Below, piece after piece: positions 28,900 to 37,407 of a stretch of DNA of 64,000 nucleotides (positions within the stretch are counted from its first letter, which is position 1; the number at the start of each line of letters is the position of its first letter). This DNA is from Planctomycetota bacterium (GTDB lineage Bacteria; Planctomycetota; J058): NCBI GenBank assembly GCA_023954375.1, contig JAMLIC010000050.1:1-64000 (forward strand). Direction: 5' to 3'. The notes beneath the pieces were generated by a model, which did not search any database, was not told the origin of the DNA, and saw only the letters and a program-made list of their open reading frames with translations. A program made the position numbers and the translations under genes.

Positions 28900-29907
28900 T
28901 CAGCGCCGGTCCCGCGCCCGGAGGCGAAGCACGACGCGGCGCAGGCGGGGCGAGCGGTCGGCCAGGCGGTCGCGAGCGCGGCGCAGGGCGGTGTCCAGCG
29001 GCCCCACGGCCGGCCCGAGCGCCGAGCGCGCGACGAGGGCGGCGCGCCACAGGAGCGCGGGGAGGTCGTCGGGCGGACAGTGGCCGAGGGCCAGGAGGTT
29101 GTAGCGGAGCCGCGGCAGCCAGGTCGCCCGCGAGAACCCGCAGGCCGTCGCGGCCTGCAGGTAGGCGCACGACCGCGCAGGCGCCTCGAGCTCGCGCACG
29201 GCCGCAGGGAGGTCCGGCATGGCGAAGAGCTTGTCCGCGAGCCGCAGGTACTCCGCCGCCATGGCCAGGCCCGCCTCGGCGAGCGTGGCCTGCGCGCCGT
29301 GCACCCGGTAGCGCGCCACCGTGCTCGGCACCCGCGCCAGCGGCCCCGTGAGCGCCACCCGCAGCCAGAAGTCGAAGTCGGCGATGTAGCGGAACGCCGG
29401 GTCGCGGCCCTGGACGACCTCGAGGACGCGCCGGCGGAAGAAGGCGCCCGGCCCGCCGGGGAAGTTCATGAACCCGGCGACCATGCGGCCGAGGTCGAAC
29501 TCCGGCGCGGTGACGTGACCGCAGGGGCGTCCGGCGAGGTCCATGAGCGCCCAGTCCCCGTAGACGCCCGCGAGCTCCGGCGCGGCCTCGAGGCGCTCCA
29601 CGGCGACTCGCACGGCGTGGGGCTCGAGGGTGTCGTCGGAGCTCAGGACGCTCACGACCTCCCCCTCTGCCAGCGAGAAGCCGCGGTTCACCGTCCGCGA
29701 CTCCCCCATGTTGGCGTGCGCGTAGGCGCGGAGCCGCCCCGCGTAGCGGGCGAGCACCTCGGCCGTGTGGTCGGTCGACCCGTCGTCGAGGACGATGAGC
29801 TCGACCCTGGGGTAATCCTGCGCGAGGACGCTCTCGATGGTCTCGACGAGGAGGTCCGCCCGGTTGTAGGCGGGCGTGACGATCGTCACCAGCGGCCCGG
29901 CGCTCAC
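28900..29907 (-). CDS. GT2-family glycosyltransferase
   Basis: 335 residues, no membrane helices. GT-A motifs: TIVTPAYNRADLL, IVLDDGSTDHT, and SSDDTLEP as the DxD-type metal site. AFRYIADFDFWLRVAL matches the acceptor-side ED/DFD region. Probably adds one sugar to the lipid-linked chain in the cytoplasm. Its GTG overlaps the stop of the upstream glycosyltransferase (GTGA). Confidence 0.9.
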   Translation of the reverse strand: MSAGPLVTIVTPAYNRADLLVETIESVLAQDYPRVELIVLDDGSTDHTAEVLARYAGRLRAYAHANMGESRTVNRGFSLAEGEVVSVLSSDDTLEPHAVRVAVERLEAAPELAGVYGDWALMDLAGRPCGHVTAPEFDLGRMVAGFMNFPGGPGAFFRRRVLEVVQGRDPAFRYIADFDFWLRVALTGPLARVPSTVARYRVHGAQATLAEAGLAMAAEYLRLADKLFAMPDLPAAVRELEAPARSCAYLQAATACGFSRATWLPRLRYNLLALGHCPPDDLPALLWRAALVARSALGPAVGPLDTALRRARDRLADRSPRLRRVVLRLRARDRR

Positions 29908-31127
29908 CGCGTCCCCCGCGCCCGGGCGGCGATCCGTTCGTAGCAGGCGACCACCTGCGGGCGGATCAGGCGCTCGTCGAGCCTCGACTCCACCACGTCG
30001 GCGTTCAGGACCGCCGCCCGGTCGACCAGCGCGTCGTCCGTGAGGGCCCGGCGCAGGGCGCGCGCGACCGCCTCCGGGTCCTCCGGCGGGACGAGCAGGC
30101 CCGACTCGCCATGCGTGAACCACTCGCCCGCCGCGCTGGTGTCGGACTGCACCGGGAACGAGCCCATGACCATCGCCTCGAGCGCCGACGTGCTGATCGC
30201 GTCCCCGATGCTCAGCCCGATCGACACGCGGGCCCGCCCGTGGGCGCCGAGCACCTGCGGGTGCGAGGACCGCTGCTCGAGCACCTCCAGGCGCATGCCC
30301 GTCTCGAGGCAGAGGAGGCGCGCCGCCAGCACGACGTCGTCCTCGGCGGAGTAGAGGGCGAGCGTGCGCCCGCGCAGCAGGTCGGCGCAGCGGCGCAGGG
30401 CGGCGAGCGCGACCAGCGCGCGCCCGGCCCAGCCCTGGTAGCCCTTGAGGGCGATGACGTCGCGGGTGGAGGGGGGGCCGCCGCGGAGCGCGCGGCAGGC
30501 GGCGAGGTCGTAGCCGCCGGCGTTCGGGAGGACGGGCAGGACCTCCTTCGTGAACCCGAGCTGCCGGCCGAGCTCCACGTCGCGCTGGCATTCGCAGTCG
30601 TAGTAGTCGCACGCGGCCAGGATCCGCCTGAGCACGGCCTCCTGCTCGGGCAGGCGACCGAGCAGGTAGATGTCGCTGCCCCAGTTGGTGGCGATCCACG
30701 GGGGGAAGCGCCCGCCCAGGCGCTCACGGGCCTCCAGGGTCAGCCGCCCCGCCTGGTTCAACTCGAGCGAGTGGACGATGTCCGGGCGGAGGCGCACGAT
30801 CGCCCGCGCCAGCAGCCGGGCGCGATGGGGGACGAGGCGCTCGAGGTGGTGCTCGAGGCCGCCGCCCATGGAGAGCGGGAACCAGAGCCCTCGCTGGCGG
30901 ACCGACGGGTGATGCCGCACCAGGAGGCCGCGCGGGAAGCGGAGCTCCGCTCGCGGCAGGAAGGGGGGCTTGCGCAGCAGGCTGTGGACGGTCACCTCGC
31001 GCAGGGCCGGGTGCGCCTCGCGGCCCGACGACGAGAGCAGGTGCAGGTCCCAGCCCCGGCCCGTCAGCTGATTGATCCACCGGGCCGTGTGGATGCTGCT
31101 GGCCATCGCGACGAAGAGGATGCGCAC
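29904..31127 (-). CDS. GT4-like glycosyltransferase
   Basis: 407 residues of GT-B type. The N-terminus ILFVAMASSIHTARWINQL is typical of GT4 enzymes from surface-polysaccharide loci; C-terminal region ISTSALEAMVMGSFPVQS and GLLVPPEDPEAVARAL form the donor site. Donor and linkage unknown. The GTG start lies 16 bp after the upstream gene with no clear ribosome site. Confidence 0.87.
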   Translation of the reverse strand: MRILFVAMASSIHTARWINQLTGRGWDLHLLSSSGREAHPALREVTVHSLLRKPPFLPRAELRFPRGLLVRHHPSVRQRGLWFPLSMGGGLEHHLERLVPHRARLLARAIVRLRPDIVHSLELNQAGRLTLEARERLGGRFPPWIATNWGSDIYLLGRLPEQEAVLRRILAACDYYDCECQRDVELGRQLGFTKEVLPVLPNAGGYDLAACRALRGGPPSTRDVIALKGYQGWAGRALVALAALRRCADLLRGRTLALYSAEDDVVLAARLLCLETGMRLEVLEQRSSHPQVLGAHGRARVSIGLSIGDAISTSALEAMVMGSFPVQSDTSAAGEWFTHGESGLLVPPEDPEAVARALRRALTDDALVDRAAVLNADVVESRLDERLIRPQVVACYERIAARARGTR

Positions 31128-31143
31128 GGTCGGAGGGTAACAG

Positions 31144-32325
31144 TCAGAGGGGAATCGGGGCGCGCCCGGCGGTGAGCGCGCCGAGGAAGGCCGCCCTCGC
31201 GGCCGGGAGGGCGAACTCCTCGGCCGCGGCGCGCGCGCGCGCCGCGAGGTCGGCGGCGAGGCCCGGCTCGTCGCGGAGGCGCCGCAGCGCGGCCACGAGC
31301 GCGGCCGGCTGCGGCCGGTCGACGACCAGGCCGCAGCCGCGCTCGCGGAAGAACCGCGCGACGAACGAGTCGGCGGGGGCGTGGACCAGGATCGGCCGCC
31401 CGGCGCGCAGGTACTCCCCCAGCTTCCCGGGGGCCGACGTGCGGATGACCTCGGGGATCCGGGAGCGGAACGCCAGCGGGAGGAAGAGCACGTCGGCCGC
31501 GCGCTGCGCGCGGACTGCCTCCTCCGGCGCGAGCAGCCCGTGCGTGCTGACCGGCCCCGTGAGGCCGGCAGCGCGGAGCGCCGCCGGGGCCGCCCCGGTG
31601 TACAGGTGCAGACCGGCGCCGGGGACCTCGGCCAGCGCCGCCGCGAGGCGCCCGAGCTCGTCGAGCTGCGCGTGGTACACCGATCCGGTGTAGACCACCC
31701 GGAGCCCCTCGGGCGCGGGCGACGGCGCCGGGGGCTCCTCGTCGTCGTGGAGCGCCGGGTCGAAGGGGTTGCGCACGATCACCGGCCGGAGCCCGTGGCG
31801 GCGCTCGTAGGCCTCCGCCATGAGCTCGTTGGGCACGAGGACGCCCGCGGCGCCCCGCAGGGCGAGCGCCTCGGCGGCGCGGGCGAACAGCCGCCGCCGC
31901 CGCGACGCCCACTGGTGCACGTAGTCGTCGAACATGTAGGAGAAGAAGGGCAGCCGGAGCCGCCGGCTGGCGAGGGCCGCGGCGGGGATGTCGTGGAGGT
32001 CCCCGCTGCAGGCGACCACCGCCGCGCAGCCCTGCTCCAGCGCCATCCGGGCGATGACCTGCGCGCGGGCCGCGAGCGCCTCGAGGTGGGCCACTCCGCG
32101 CAGCCCCGGGGGGCGCCAGGGGGCGGGGGCGAAGCGGGCCGTTGGCGCCGGCAGGGGCGGCAGGTCCCCGTCGGCCGCCGGCGCCTGCCCCGTGAGGAGG
32201 CAATAGCTGGTCGGCGGGAGGTCGCGGAGCAGCCGGGCCAGGACCACCGACTGCCCCGAGCAGGCCGGCGGCAGCGCGTGCGAGACGAGCGCGAACTTCG
32301 CGCCTGTCGGGGTCCGTGGGCTCAC
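31144..32325 (-). CDS. GT4-like glycosyltransferase, first gene of the minus-strand polysaccharide block
   Basis: 393 residues from the GTG at 32325, chosen for AGGAG six bases upstream. Motifs: SHALPPACSGQSVVLARLL near the N-terminus, VYTGSVYHAQLDEL opening the C-terminal domain, and TSAPGKLGEYLRAGRPIL as the donor-binding helix (the E of the E-x7-E motif reads GEYL). TAGAGT at 32354-32349 is a candidate -10. It is divergent from the sugar-nucleotide operon. Confidence 0.85.
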   Translation of the reverse strand: MSPRTPTGAKFALVSHALPPACSGQSVVLARLLRDLPPTSYCLLTGQAPAADGDLPPLPAPTARFAPAPWRPPGLRGVAHLEALAARAQVIARMALEQGCAAVVACSGDLHDIPAAALASRRLRLPFFSYMFDDYVHQWASRRRRLFARAAEALALRGAAGVLVPNELMAEAYERRHGLRPVIVRNPFDPALHDDEEPPAPSPAPEGLRVVYTGSVYHAQLDELGRLAAALAEVPGAGLHLYTGAAPAALRAAGLTGPVSTHGLLAPEEAVRAQRAADVLFLPLAFRSRIPEVIRTSAPGKLGEYLRAGRPILVHAPADSFVARFFRERGCGLVVDRPQPAALVAALRRLRDEPGLAADLAARARAAAEEFALPAARAAFLGALTAGRAPIPL

Positions 32326-32348
32326 GAGCGCTCCTGCACGACGGAGCG

Positions 32349-32418
32349 ACTCTAACGCGCGCGCGCGCCGCGGCACGCGGGGGCGTGAATGGCCACCTCG
32401 CTCGCCCGCGGGTAGACT
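32349..32418. promoter_or_regulatory. Divergent candidate promoters of the polysaccharide region
   Basis: Minus strand: TAGAGT at 32354-32349, start predicted near 32342. Plus strand: TAGACT at 32413-32418 with a weak TGGCCA 17 bp upstream, start predicted near 32425. The two -10 elements lie about 60 bp apart, so the region could allow joint control. Confidence 0.4.
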
Positions 32419-32436
32419 GCGCGCGGGGTGCTATCG

Positions 32437-33522
32437 ATGACGGCCTCGTCCAAGGCCCTGGAGGGCAAGCGGATCCTCGTCACGGGCGGCACCGGCTCCC
32501 TGGGCAAGGTGCTGGTCCGGCGCCTGCTCGGCGGCGAGCTGGGGGCGCCCGCCGAGGTCGTCGTCTTCTCCCGCGACGAGGCCAAGCAGCACTACATGCG
32601 CCTCGCCTACCAGCGGCTACGCGTCGCGACGGACGAGGTGATCTACCGCGGCGGCCAGGACCGGCTGCAGTTCCTGATCGGCGACATCCGCGACCCCCGG
32701 GCCGTGAGCCGCGCGCTGAGCGGGGTCGACGTGGTCTTCTCGGCCGCCGCGCTGAAGCAGGTGCCCACCTGTGAGTACCACCCGTACGAGGCCGTGCTCA
32801 CGAACATCGAAGGCGCGCAGAACCTCGTGCGGGCGATCCACGAGCAGCGGTGGCCGGTCGAGCTCCTCGTCGGCATCTCGACCGACAAGGCGGTCAAGCC
32901 GGTCAACGTCATGGGCATGACCAAGGCCCTCCAGGAGCGCATCGTCCAGGCGGCGAACATGTTCCTCCCGGGCACGCGCTGCGTGTCGGTGCGCTACGGC
33001 AACGTGCTCGCCTCGCGGGGGTCGGTGATCCCCCTCTTCCACGAGCAGCTGCGCGCGGGCGGGCCGGTGACGATCACGCACCGGGAGATGACCCGCTTCT
33101 TCCTCACGCTCGACGCCGCGGTGGACACGGTGTTCGCGGCCGTGACCGGGGCCCGCCCCGGGGAGACCTACGTGCCGCGCGTCCCCGCCGCCCGCATGGT
33201 GGACATCGTCGAGGCCCTCGCCGGCGCGCGCGAGGTGGAGCTCCAGTTCACCGGCGTCAGGCCGGGCGAGAAGGTGCACGAGGTCCTGATCTCGGAGGAG
33301 GAGGTCGCGCGGACCCACGACCGCGGCGCCTACTACGCGATCGCCTCGATCCTCCCCGAGGTCCACCGCGGCGACCTCCCCGCCCGTCCGCCGCTCGCCG
33401 GCGAGTACAGCTCCGCGGCGTCGCTCATGAGCCCACCCGAGGTGCGGGCGTTCCTCGAGCGGCACGGCCTGACGCTCGAGCAGGCCCAGGCCGGCGGCGC
33501 GGAGGAAGAGCTCCTCCGGTGA
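32437..33522 (+). CDS. UDP-N-acetylglucosamine 4,6-dehydratase/5-epimerase-like enzyme (CapE/WbjB/FnlA type)
   Basis: 361 residues. Rossmann motif VTGGTGSLGKVLVRRLL, then VVFSRDEAKQHYMR, AAALKQVPTCEYHPYEAV and STDKAVKPVNVMGMTKA, all hallmark blocks of the soluble inverting dehydratases. In this family the tyrosine of Y-x3-K is replaced by methionine (MGMTKA), as seen here. It should convert UDP-GlcNAc to UDP-2-acetamido-2,6-dideoxy-beta-L-arabino-4-hexulose. The ATG at 32437 was preferred over the GTG at 32428 because GGGG lies 8 bases upstream. The next two genes complete the pathway and all overlap by 4 bp. Confidence 0.9.
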   Translation: MTASSKALEGKRILVTGGTGSLGKVLVRRLLGGELGAPAEVVVFSRDEAKQHYMRLAYQRLRVATDEVIYRGGQDRLQFLIGDIRDPRAVSRALSGVDVVFSAAALKQVPTCEYHPYEAVLTNIEGAQNLVRAIHEQRWPVELLVGISTDKAVKPVNVMGMTKALQERIVQAANMFLPGTRCVSVRYGNVLASRGSVIPLFHEQLRAGGPVTITHREMTRFFLTLDAAVDTVFAAVTGARPGETYVPRVPAARMVDIVEALAGAREVELQFTGVRPGEKVHEVLISEEEVARTHDRGAYYAIASILPEVHRGDLPARPPLAGEYSSAASLMSPPEVRAFLERHGLTLEQAQAGGAEEELLR

Positions 33523-34445
33523 GGGTCGTCGTCCTCGGCGGCTCCGGCATGCTGGGCAGCGCCCTGCTCGGCGTCCTCACCCGAGAGCCCGGGCTCGAGC
33601 TGCACGCCTCGGCGCGGACTGCGTCGGTCGCCCGGGCCATGGCCGCGCGCGCCCCGGACGTCCGCTGGTTCCTGCTCGACGCGGCGGCGCCCGCGCTCGA
33701 CCGGCTGCCTGCGGGCGTGGACTGGGTCATCAACGCGGTCGGCGTGATCAAGCACCTCATGCGCGCCGACGACCCGGCCAGCATCGAGCAGGCGATCCTC
33801 GCCAACGCGCTCTTGCCTCACCGGCTCGCGGCGTGGAGCGCGGCGGCCGGCGCGAGGGTGGTCCAGATCGCCACCGACTGCGTCTACTCGGGCGCGCGCG
33901 GCGAGTACGCCGAGGACGCCCCGCACGACGCGCTGGACGCCTACGGCAAGACGAAGAGCCTCGGGGAGGTGCGCGGGCCGGGGCTCCTGCACCTGCGCTG
34001 CTCGATCGTCGGCCCCGAGGCGCGGGGGCGGCGGTCGCTCCTCGAGTGGCTCCTGGGACGGCCGCCAGGGGCGACCGTCCCAGGGTTCACGAACCACCGC
34101 TGGAACGGTGTGACGACCCTGCACTTCGCCCGCCTCGTCCGCGGGCTCCTGCGCGGCGGCGACGGCGCGCCGGAGAGCGGGCTGCAGCACGTGGTGCCGG
34201 CCGACACGATCACCAAGGCCGACCTCCTGGCCGCCTTCGCTTGGCGGCTCGGCCGGAGGGACCTGACGATCGCCCCTGGGCCGGCCGAGGCCGCCGTGGA
34301 CCGGACGCTCGCCACGCGCGCGCCGGAGCGGAACCTGGCGCTGTGGCGCGCCGCCGGCTACGACCGGCCGCCCTCGATCCTCGCCATGCTCGACGAGCTC
34401 GCCGCCTGGGACTACCCGTTCCGCGGGCTGGAGGCGCCGCCGTGA
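33519..34445 (+). CDS. RmlD-like SDR reductase for a UDP-4-keto-6-deoxy-L-sugar
   Basis: 308 residues, atypical SDR: VVLGGSGMLGSALLGVL at the N-terminus, INAVGVIKHLM, IATDCVYSG and YGKTKSLGE with Y-x3-K. It lies between the dehydratase and the 2-epimerase, where WbjC/CapF/FnlB (L-FucNAc route) or WbvR (L-QuiNAc route) sits. It ends without the C-terminal cupin domain expected of CapF, which favours a WbvR-like simple 4-keto reductase; this is inference. GTG overlaps the upstream stop (GTGA). Confidence 0.82.
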   Translation: MRVVVLGGSGMLGSALLGVLTREPGLELHASARTASVARAMAARAPDVRWFLLDAAAPALDRLPAGVDWVINAVGVIKHLMRADDPASIEQAILANALLPHRLAAWSAAAGARVVQIATDCVYSGARGEYAEDAPHDALDAYGKTKSLGEVRGPGLLHLRCSIVGPEARGRRSLLEWLLGRPPGATVPGFTNHRWNGVTTLHFARLVRGLLRGGDGAPESGLQHVVPADTITKADLLAAFAWRLGRRDLTIAPGPAEAAVDRTLATRAPERNLALWRAAGYDRPPSILAMLDELAAWDYPFRGLEAPP

Positions 34446-35530
34446 AGGTCATCACCGTCCTCGGCACCCGGCCCGAGATCATCCGGCTGAGCCGGATCAT
34501 CCCCGGGCTCGATGCCGCGTGCGAGCACACGGTCGTGCACACCGGCCAGAACCACGACCGGGCCCTGAACGAGGTCTTCTTCGAGCAGCTCGGGCTCCGC
34601 CGACCCGACGTCCACCTCGACGTCCGCGGGGCGAGCTTCGCGGAGCAGGTCGCGCAGATCCTCACCCGCTGCGAGGCCGTCCTGCGCGAGCGGCGCCCGG
34701 ACCGCCTCCTGGTGCTCGGGGACACCAACAGCGGCCTGAGCGCCTACGTCGCCAAGCGCCTGCGGATCCCCGTGTATCACCTCGAGGCGGGAAACCGGTG
34801 TCACGACGACCGCGTCCCCGAGGAGGTCAACCGCCGGGTGATCGACCACTCGAGCGACGTGCTCATGCCCTACACGGAGCGGAGCCGCGACAACCTGCTC
34901 GCCGAGGGCTTCCCCGGCCGGCGCCTCCACGTGGTCGGCAACCCGATCTTCGAGGTGCTCGAGCGCCACCGCGCGGACATCGACCGGTCGGGGGTCCTCG
35001 ACGCGCTCGGGCTCGCGCCCAGGAGCTACCTCCTCGTCACGGCGCATCGCGAGGAGAACGTCGACGACCCGCGCCGGCTCGGCGCCCTGGTCGAGGGGTG
35101 GCGCCTGCTGCGCCGAGAGCTCGGGCGCCCGCTCATCGTCTCCGTCCACCCGCGGACGCGGCGCCGCCTGCAGGAGTTCGGCCTCGCCCCGGGTGACGAG
35201 CAGGTCCGGCTGATCGAGCCGCTCGGGCTCTTCGACTTCGTGCGCCTCGAGCGCGACGCCTTCTGCGTCCTGAGCGACAGCGGCACCGTGCAGGAGGAGT
35301 GCTGCATCCTCCGCGTCCCCAACGTGACGCTCCGTGACTCGACGGAGCGGCCCGAGACGATCGACTGCGGCAGCAACATCCTCTCGGGCGTCGAGCCGGA
35401 GGCCGTCCTGCGCTGCGCCCGGCTGGTGACGAGCCAGCCGCCGCGCTGGACGCCCCCGCCGGAGTACCTGGCGGCGGAGGTGAGCGCGACGGTGTGCAGG
35501 GTCGTCCTCGGGGCGCCGCCGCTCTCCTGA
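34442..35530 (+). CDS. Non-hydrolysing UDP-HexNAc 2-epimerase (WecB/FnlC/WbjD type)
   Basis: 362 residues. LGTRPEIIRLSRI, TGQNHDRALNE, LGDTNSGLSA, HLEAGNRCHDDRVPEE, TAHREENVDD and SDSGTVQEE are the full set of WecB-family blocks. Beside the two genes before it, it is expected to epimerise C2 of UDP-L-PneNAc or UDP-L-RhaNAc, giving UDP-L-FucNAc or UDP-L-QuiNAc. GTG overlaps the upstream stop. The stop TGA is the first triplet of a 15-bp perfect hairpin stem. Confidence 0.92.
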   Translation: MKVITVLGTRPEIIRLSRIIPGLDAACEHTVVHTGQNHDRALNEVFFEQLGLRRPDVHLDVRGASFAEQVAQILTRCEAVLRERRPDRLLVLGDTNSGLSAYVAKRLRIPVYHLEAGNRCHDDRVPEEVNRRVIDHSSDVLMPYTERSRDNLLAEGFPGRRLHVVGNPIFEVLERHRADIDRSGVLDALGLAPRSYLLVTAHREENVDDPRRLGALVEGWRLLRRELGRPLIVSVHPRTRRRLQEFGLAPGDEQVRLIEPLGLFDFVRLERDAFCVLSDSGTVQEECCILRVPNVTLRDSTERPETIDCGSNILSGVEPEAVLRCARLVTSQPPRWTPPPEYLAAEVSATVCRVVLGAPPLS

Positions 35531-36022
35531 GCTCGAGAAGAAATCGCTGCGCGACTTCTTCTCGAGCTCAGACCAGCGATGAGTGATGCGCTCGCGAGGG
35601 GGGCGCGATCGGAGCAAGTCCCGGACTGGCACGATCTGGCCCGCTCCGCGCCTCCCCATCGCTCGCTCTGGCGGGTCGAGCACGAGCGGCGGAGAGAAAA
35701 AGTTACGAGCTCTCTGAGCTCGAGAAGAAATCGCTGCGCGACTTCTTCTCGAGCTCAGACCAGCGATGAGTGATGCGCTCGCGAGGGGGGCGCGATCGGA
35801 GCAAGTCCCGGACTGGCACGATCTGGCCCGCTCCGCGCCTCCCCATCGCTCGCTCTGGCGGGTCGAGCACGTGCGGCGGGAGGATGAGTTCTCGAGCTCA
35901 GACCTGCGAAGAGTGATGCGCTCGCGTGGGGGGCGCGATCGGCGTAAGTGCCGGACCATGGCGTTCGGCCCGTTCCGCGCCTCCCCGTCGCTCGCTCTGG
36001 CGGGTCGAGCAGGTGCAGCGGG
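35528..36022 (+). repeat. Composite repeat array, three units with two perfect hairpin modules
   Basis: Fills the 533 bp between convergent stops of the 2-epimerase and Wzt genes. Module A, 43 bp (35528-35570 and 35715-35757), is an inverted repeat with arms TGAGCTCGAGAAGAA and TTCTTCTCGAGCTCA, then an inner TCGC/GCGA pair around TGC. Module B follows each (from 35571, 35758 and 35901), opening GACC(A/T)GCGATGAG and closing near CTCTGGCGGGTCGAGCA. Units 1 and 2 are 187 bp apart and almost identical; unit 3 is diverged and preceded by only the 3' half of module A. No open frame is shared by the copies. Confidence 0.88.
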
Positions 36023-36063
36023 ATACGCGCCGAGCGGTCGACGTGATCGGCTACGTGCCCCCC

Positions 36064-37407
36064 TCAGGTCGCGCGGCCGGGGCGCCGTGAGACGCGCCAG
36101 GGCAGGGAGGGCAGCACGACGCCGGGCGGGAGCCGGCCGTCGTCGAGCGGCACGTCGACCATGCTCCCGTAGGCCGAGGTGGCCCGGAGCTTGAACCGCA
36201 GCGCCTGGTCGGCTCGGAAGACCTGCTCCTCGGTGACCGGCACGTCCGCGACGATGTGCAGCGCGTAGTCGCCCGGCATGAGGAGCTTCGCCGGGACGTC
36301 GCACGCGCTCACGTACCGGCCCGCCGGGCGCGGGCCCGGGCCCCACTCGGGGTCCTCCACGTCGGCGGCGTGGAACACGACCAGGCCGTCGGACTGGCGG
36401 ACCAGGTGGAAGCCGACGCTCAGCCCGAGCACGTCGGACAGCACCTCGTACTCGAGCTCGATGCGGAAGGGGCGCGCGCCGTCGAGCAGCGCGGCGGGCC
36501 CGCCGGTGTGGTCGAGCAGCCTGACCGCCTCCAGCCGCGCCTTGTCCCGCCCCGGGCGCTCGTCCCCCGCCCACTCGCGCGTGGGCCAGTACCGCTCCTC
36601 GCCCGGGCCCGTCGCCATGAACTCCATGTAGCTCGCCGCCACGTCCTCGGCGCGCCCGAAGCCGGCCAGCCGGCCGGCCTCGAGCCACATGCCGAGCTTG
36701 CACAGCCGCGTCATCGCCGCGATGTCGTGGCTGACGAAGATCACGGTCCGCCCCTCGCTCGCGACCGCCTCCATGCGGTCGAGGCACTTGCGCTGGAAGG
36801 CGATGTCGCCGACCGCCAGCACCTCATCGGCGAAGAGGATCTCGGCCTCGAGGTGCGCGGCGACGGCGAAGCCGAGGCGCACCTGCATCCCGGTGGAGTA
36901 GCGCTTGAGCGGGACGTCGATGAAGGGCGCCAGCTCCGCGAACTCGACGATCTCGTCGAACTTCCGCGCGATCTCCGCGCGCTTCATGCTCAGGAGCGAT
37001 CCGAACAGGTAGACGTTGTCGCGGCCGCTCAGGTCGGGATGGAACCCGGTGCCGACCTCGAGGAGCGAGCCGCAGCGGCCGCGCGCCTCCACCCAGCCCT
37101 CCGTCGGCGGCGTGATCCGCGACAGGATCTTGAGGAGCGTGGACTTCCCCGAGCCGTTGCGCCCGACGAGGCCGACCACGTCGCCGCGCTGGAGCTCGAA
37201 GGAGACGTCGCGGAGCGCCCAGAGCGCGTCTCGCCCGGGGGCCGCGGGGGCGCCGTCCGCCCGCCCGAGGAGGCGGCGGAGCGGCGACCGGAGCGCCTCT
37301 TCGAGGAGGTCCTTGACCCGCCCCGCGCCCAGCCCGGGGGCGAGCGAGTAGCGCTTCCCGACGCCCGACGCCCGCAGGACCACGTCGCCACCCACGGCCC
37401 CGATCAC
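36064..37407 (-). CDS. wzt: Polysaccharide ABC exporter ATPase with C-terminal carbohydrate-binding domain
   Basis: 447 residues. Walker A GRNGSGKST at 82-90, signature YSTGMQ near 172, Walker B ILFADEVLAVGD, H-loop VSHD: the nucleotide-binding domain of O-antigen/teichoic acid exporters. After residue ~270 comes a ~170-residue beta-rich domain (RLEAVRLLDHTG ... FRIELEYEVLSDVLGLSVGF) of the Wzt C-terminal type, which in E. coli O8/O9a recognises the modified chain end. Its presence suggests that a terminal modification controls chain length here too. GTG overlaps the permease stop (GTGA). Confidence 0.93.
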   Translation of the reverse strand: MIGAVGGDVVLRASGVGKRYSLAPGLGAGRVKDLLEEALRSPLRRLLGRADGAPAAPGRDALWALRDVSFELQRGDVVGLVGRNGSGKSTLLKILSRITPPTEGWVEARGRCGSLLEVGTGFHPDLSGRDNVYLFGSLLSMKRAEIARKFDEIVEFAELAPFIDVPLKRYSTGMQVRLGFAVAAHLEAEILFADEVLAVGDIAFQRKCLDRMEAVASEGRTVIFVSHDIAAMTRLCKLGMWLEAGRLAGFGRAEDVAASYMEFMATGPGEERYWPTREWAGDERPGRDKARLEAVRLLDHTGGPAALLDGARPFRIELEYEVLSDVLGLSVGFHLVRQSDGLVVFHAADVEDPEWGPGPRPAGRYVSACDVPAKLLMPGDYALHIVADVPVTEEQVFRADQALRFKLRATSAYGSMVDVPLDDGRLPPGVVLPSLPWRVSRRPGRAT

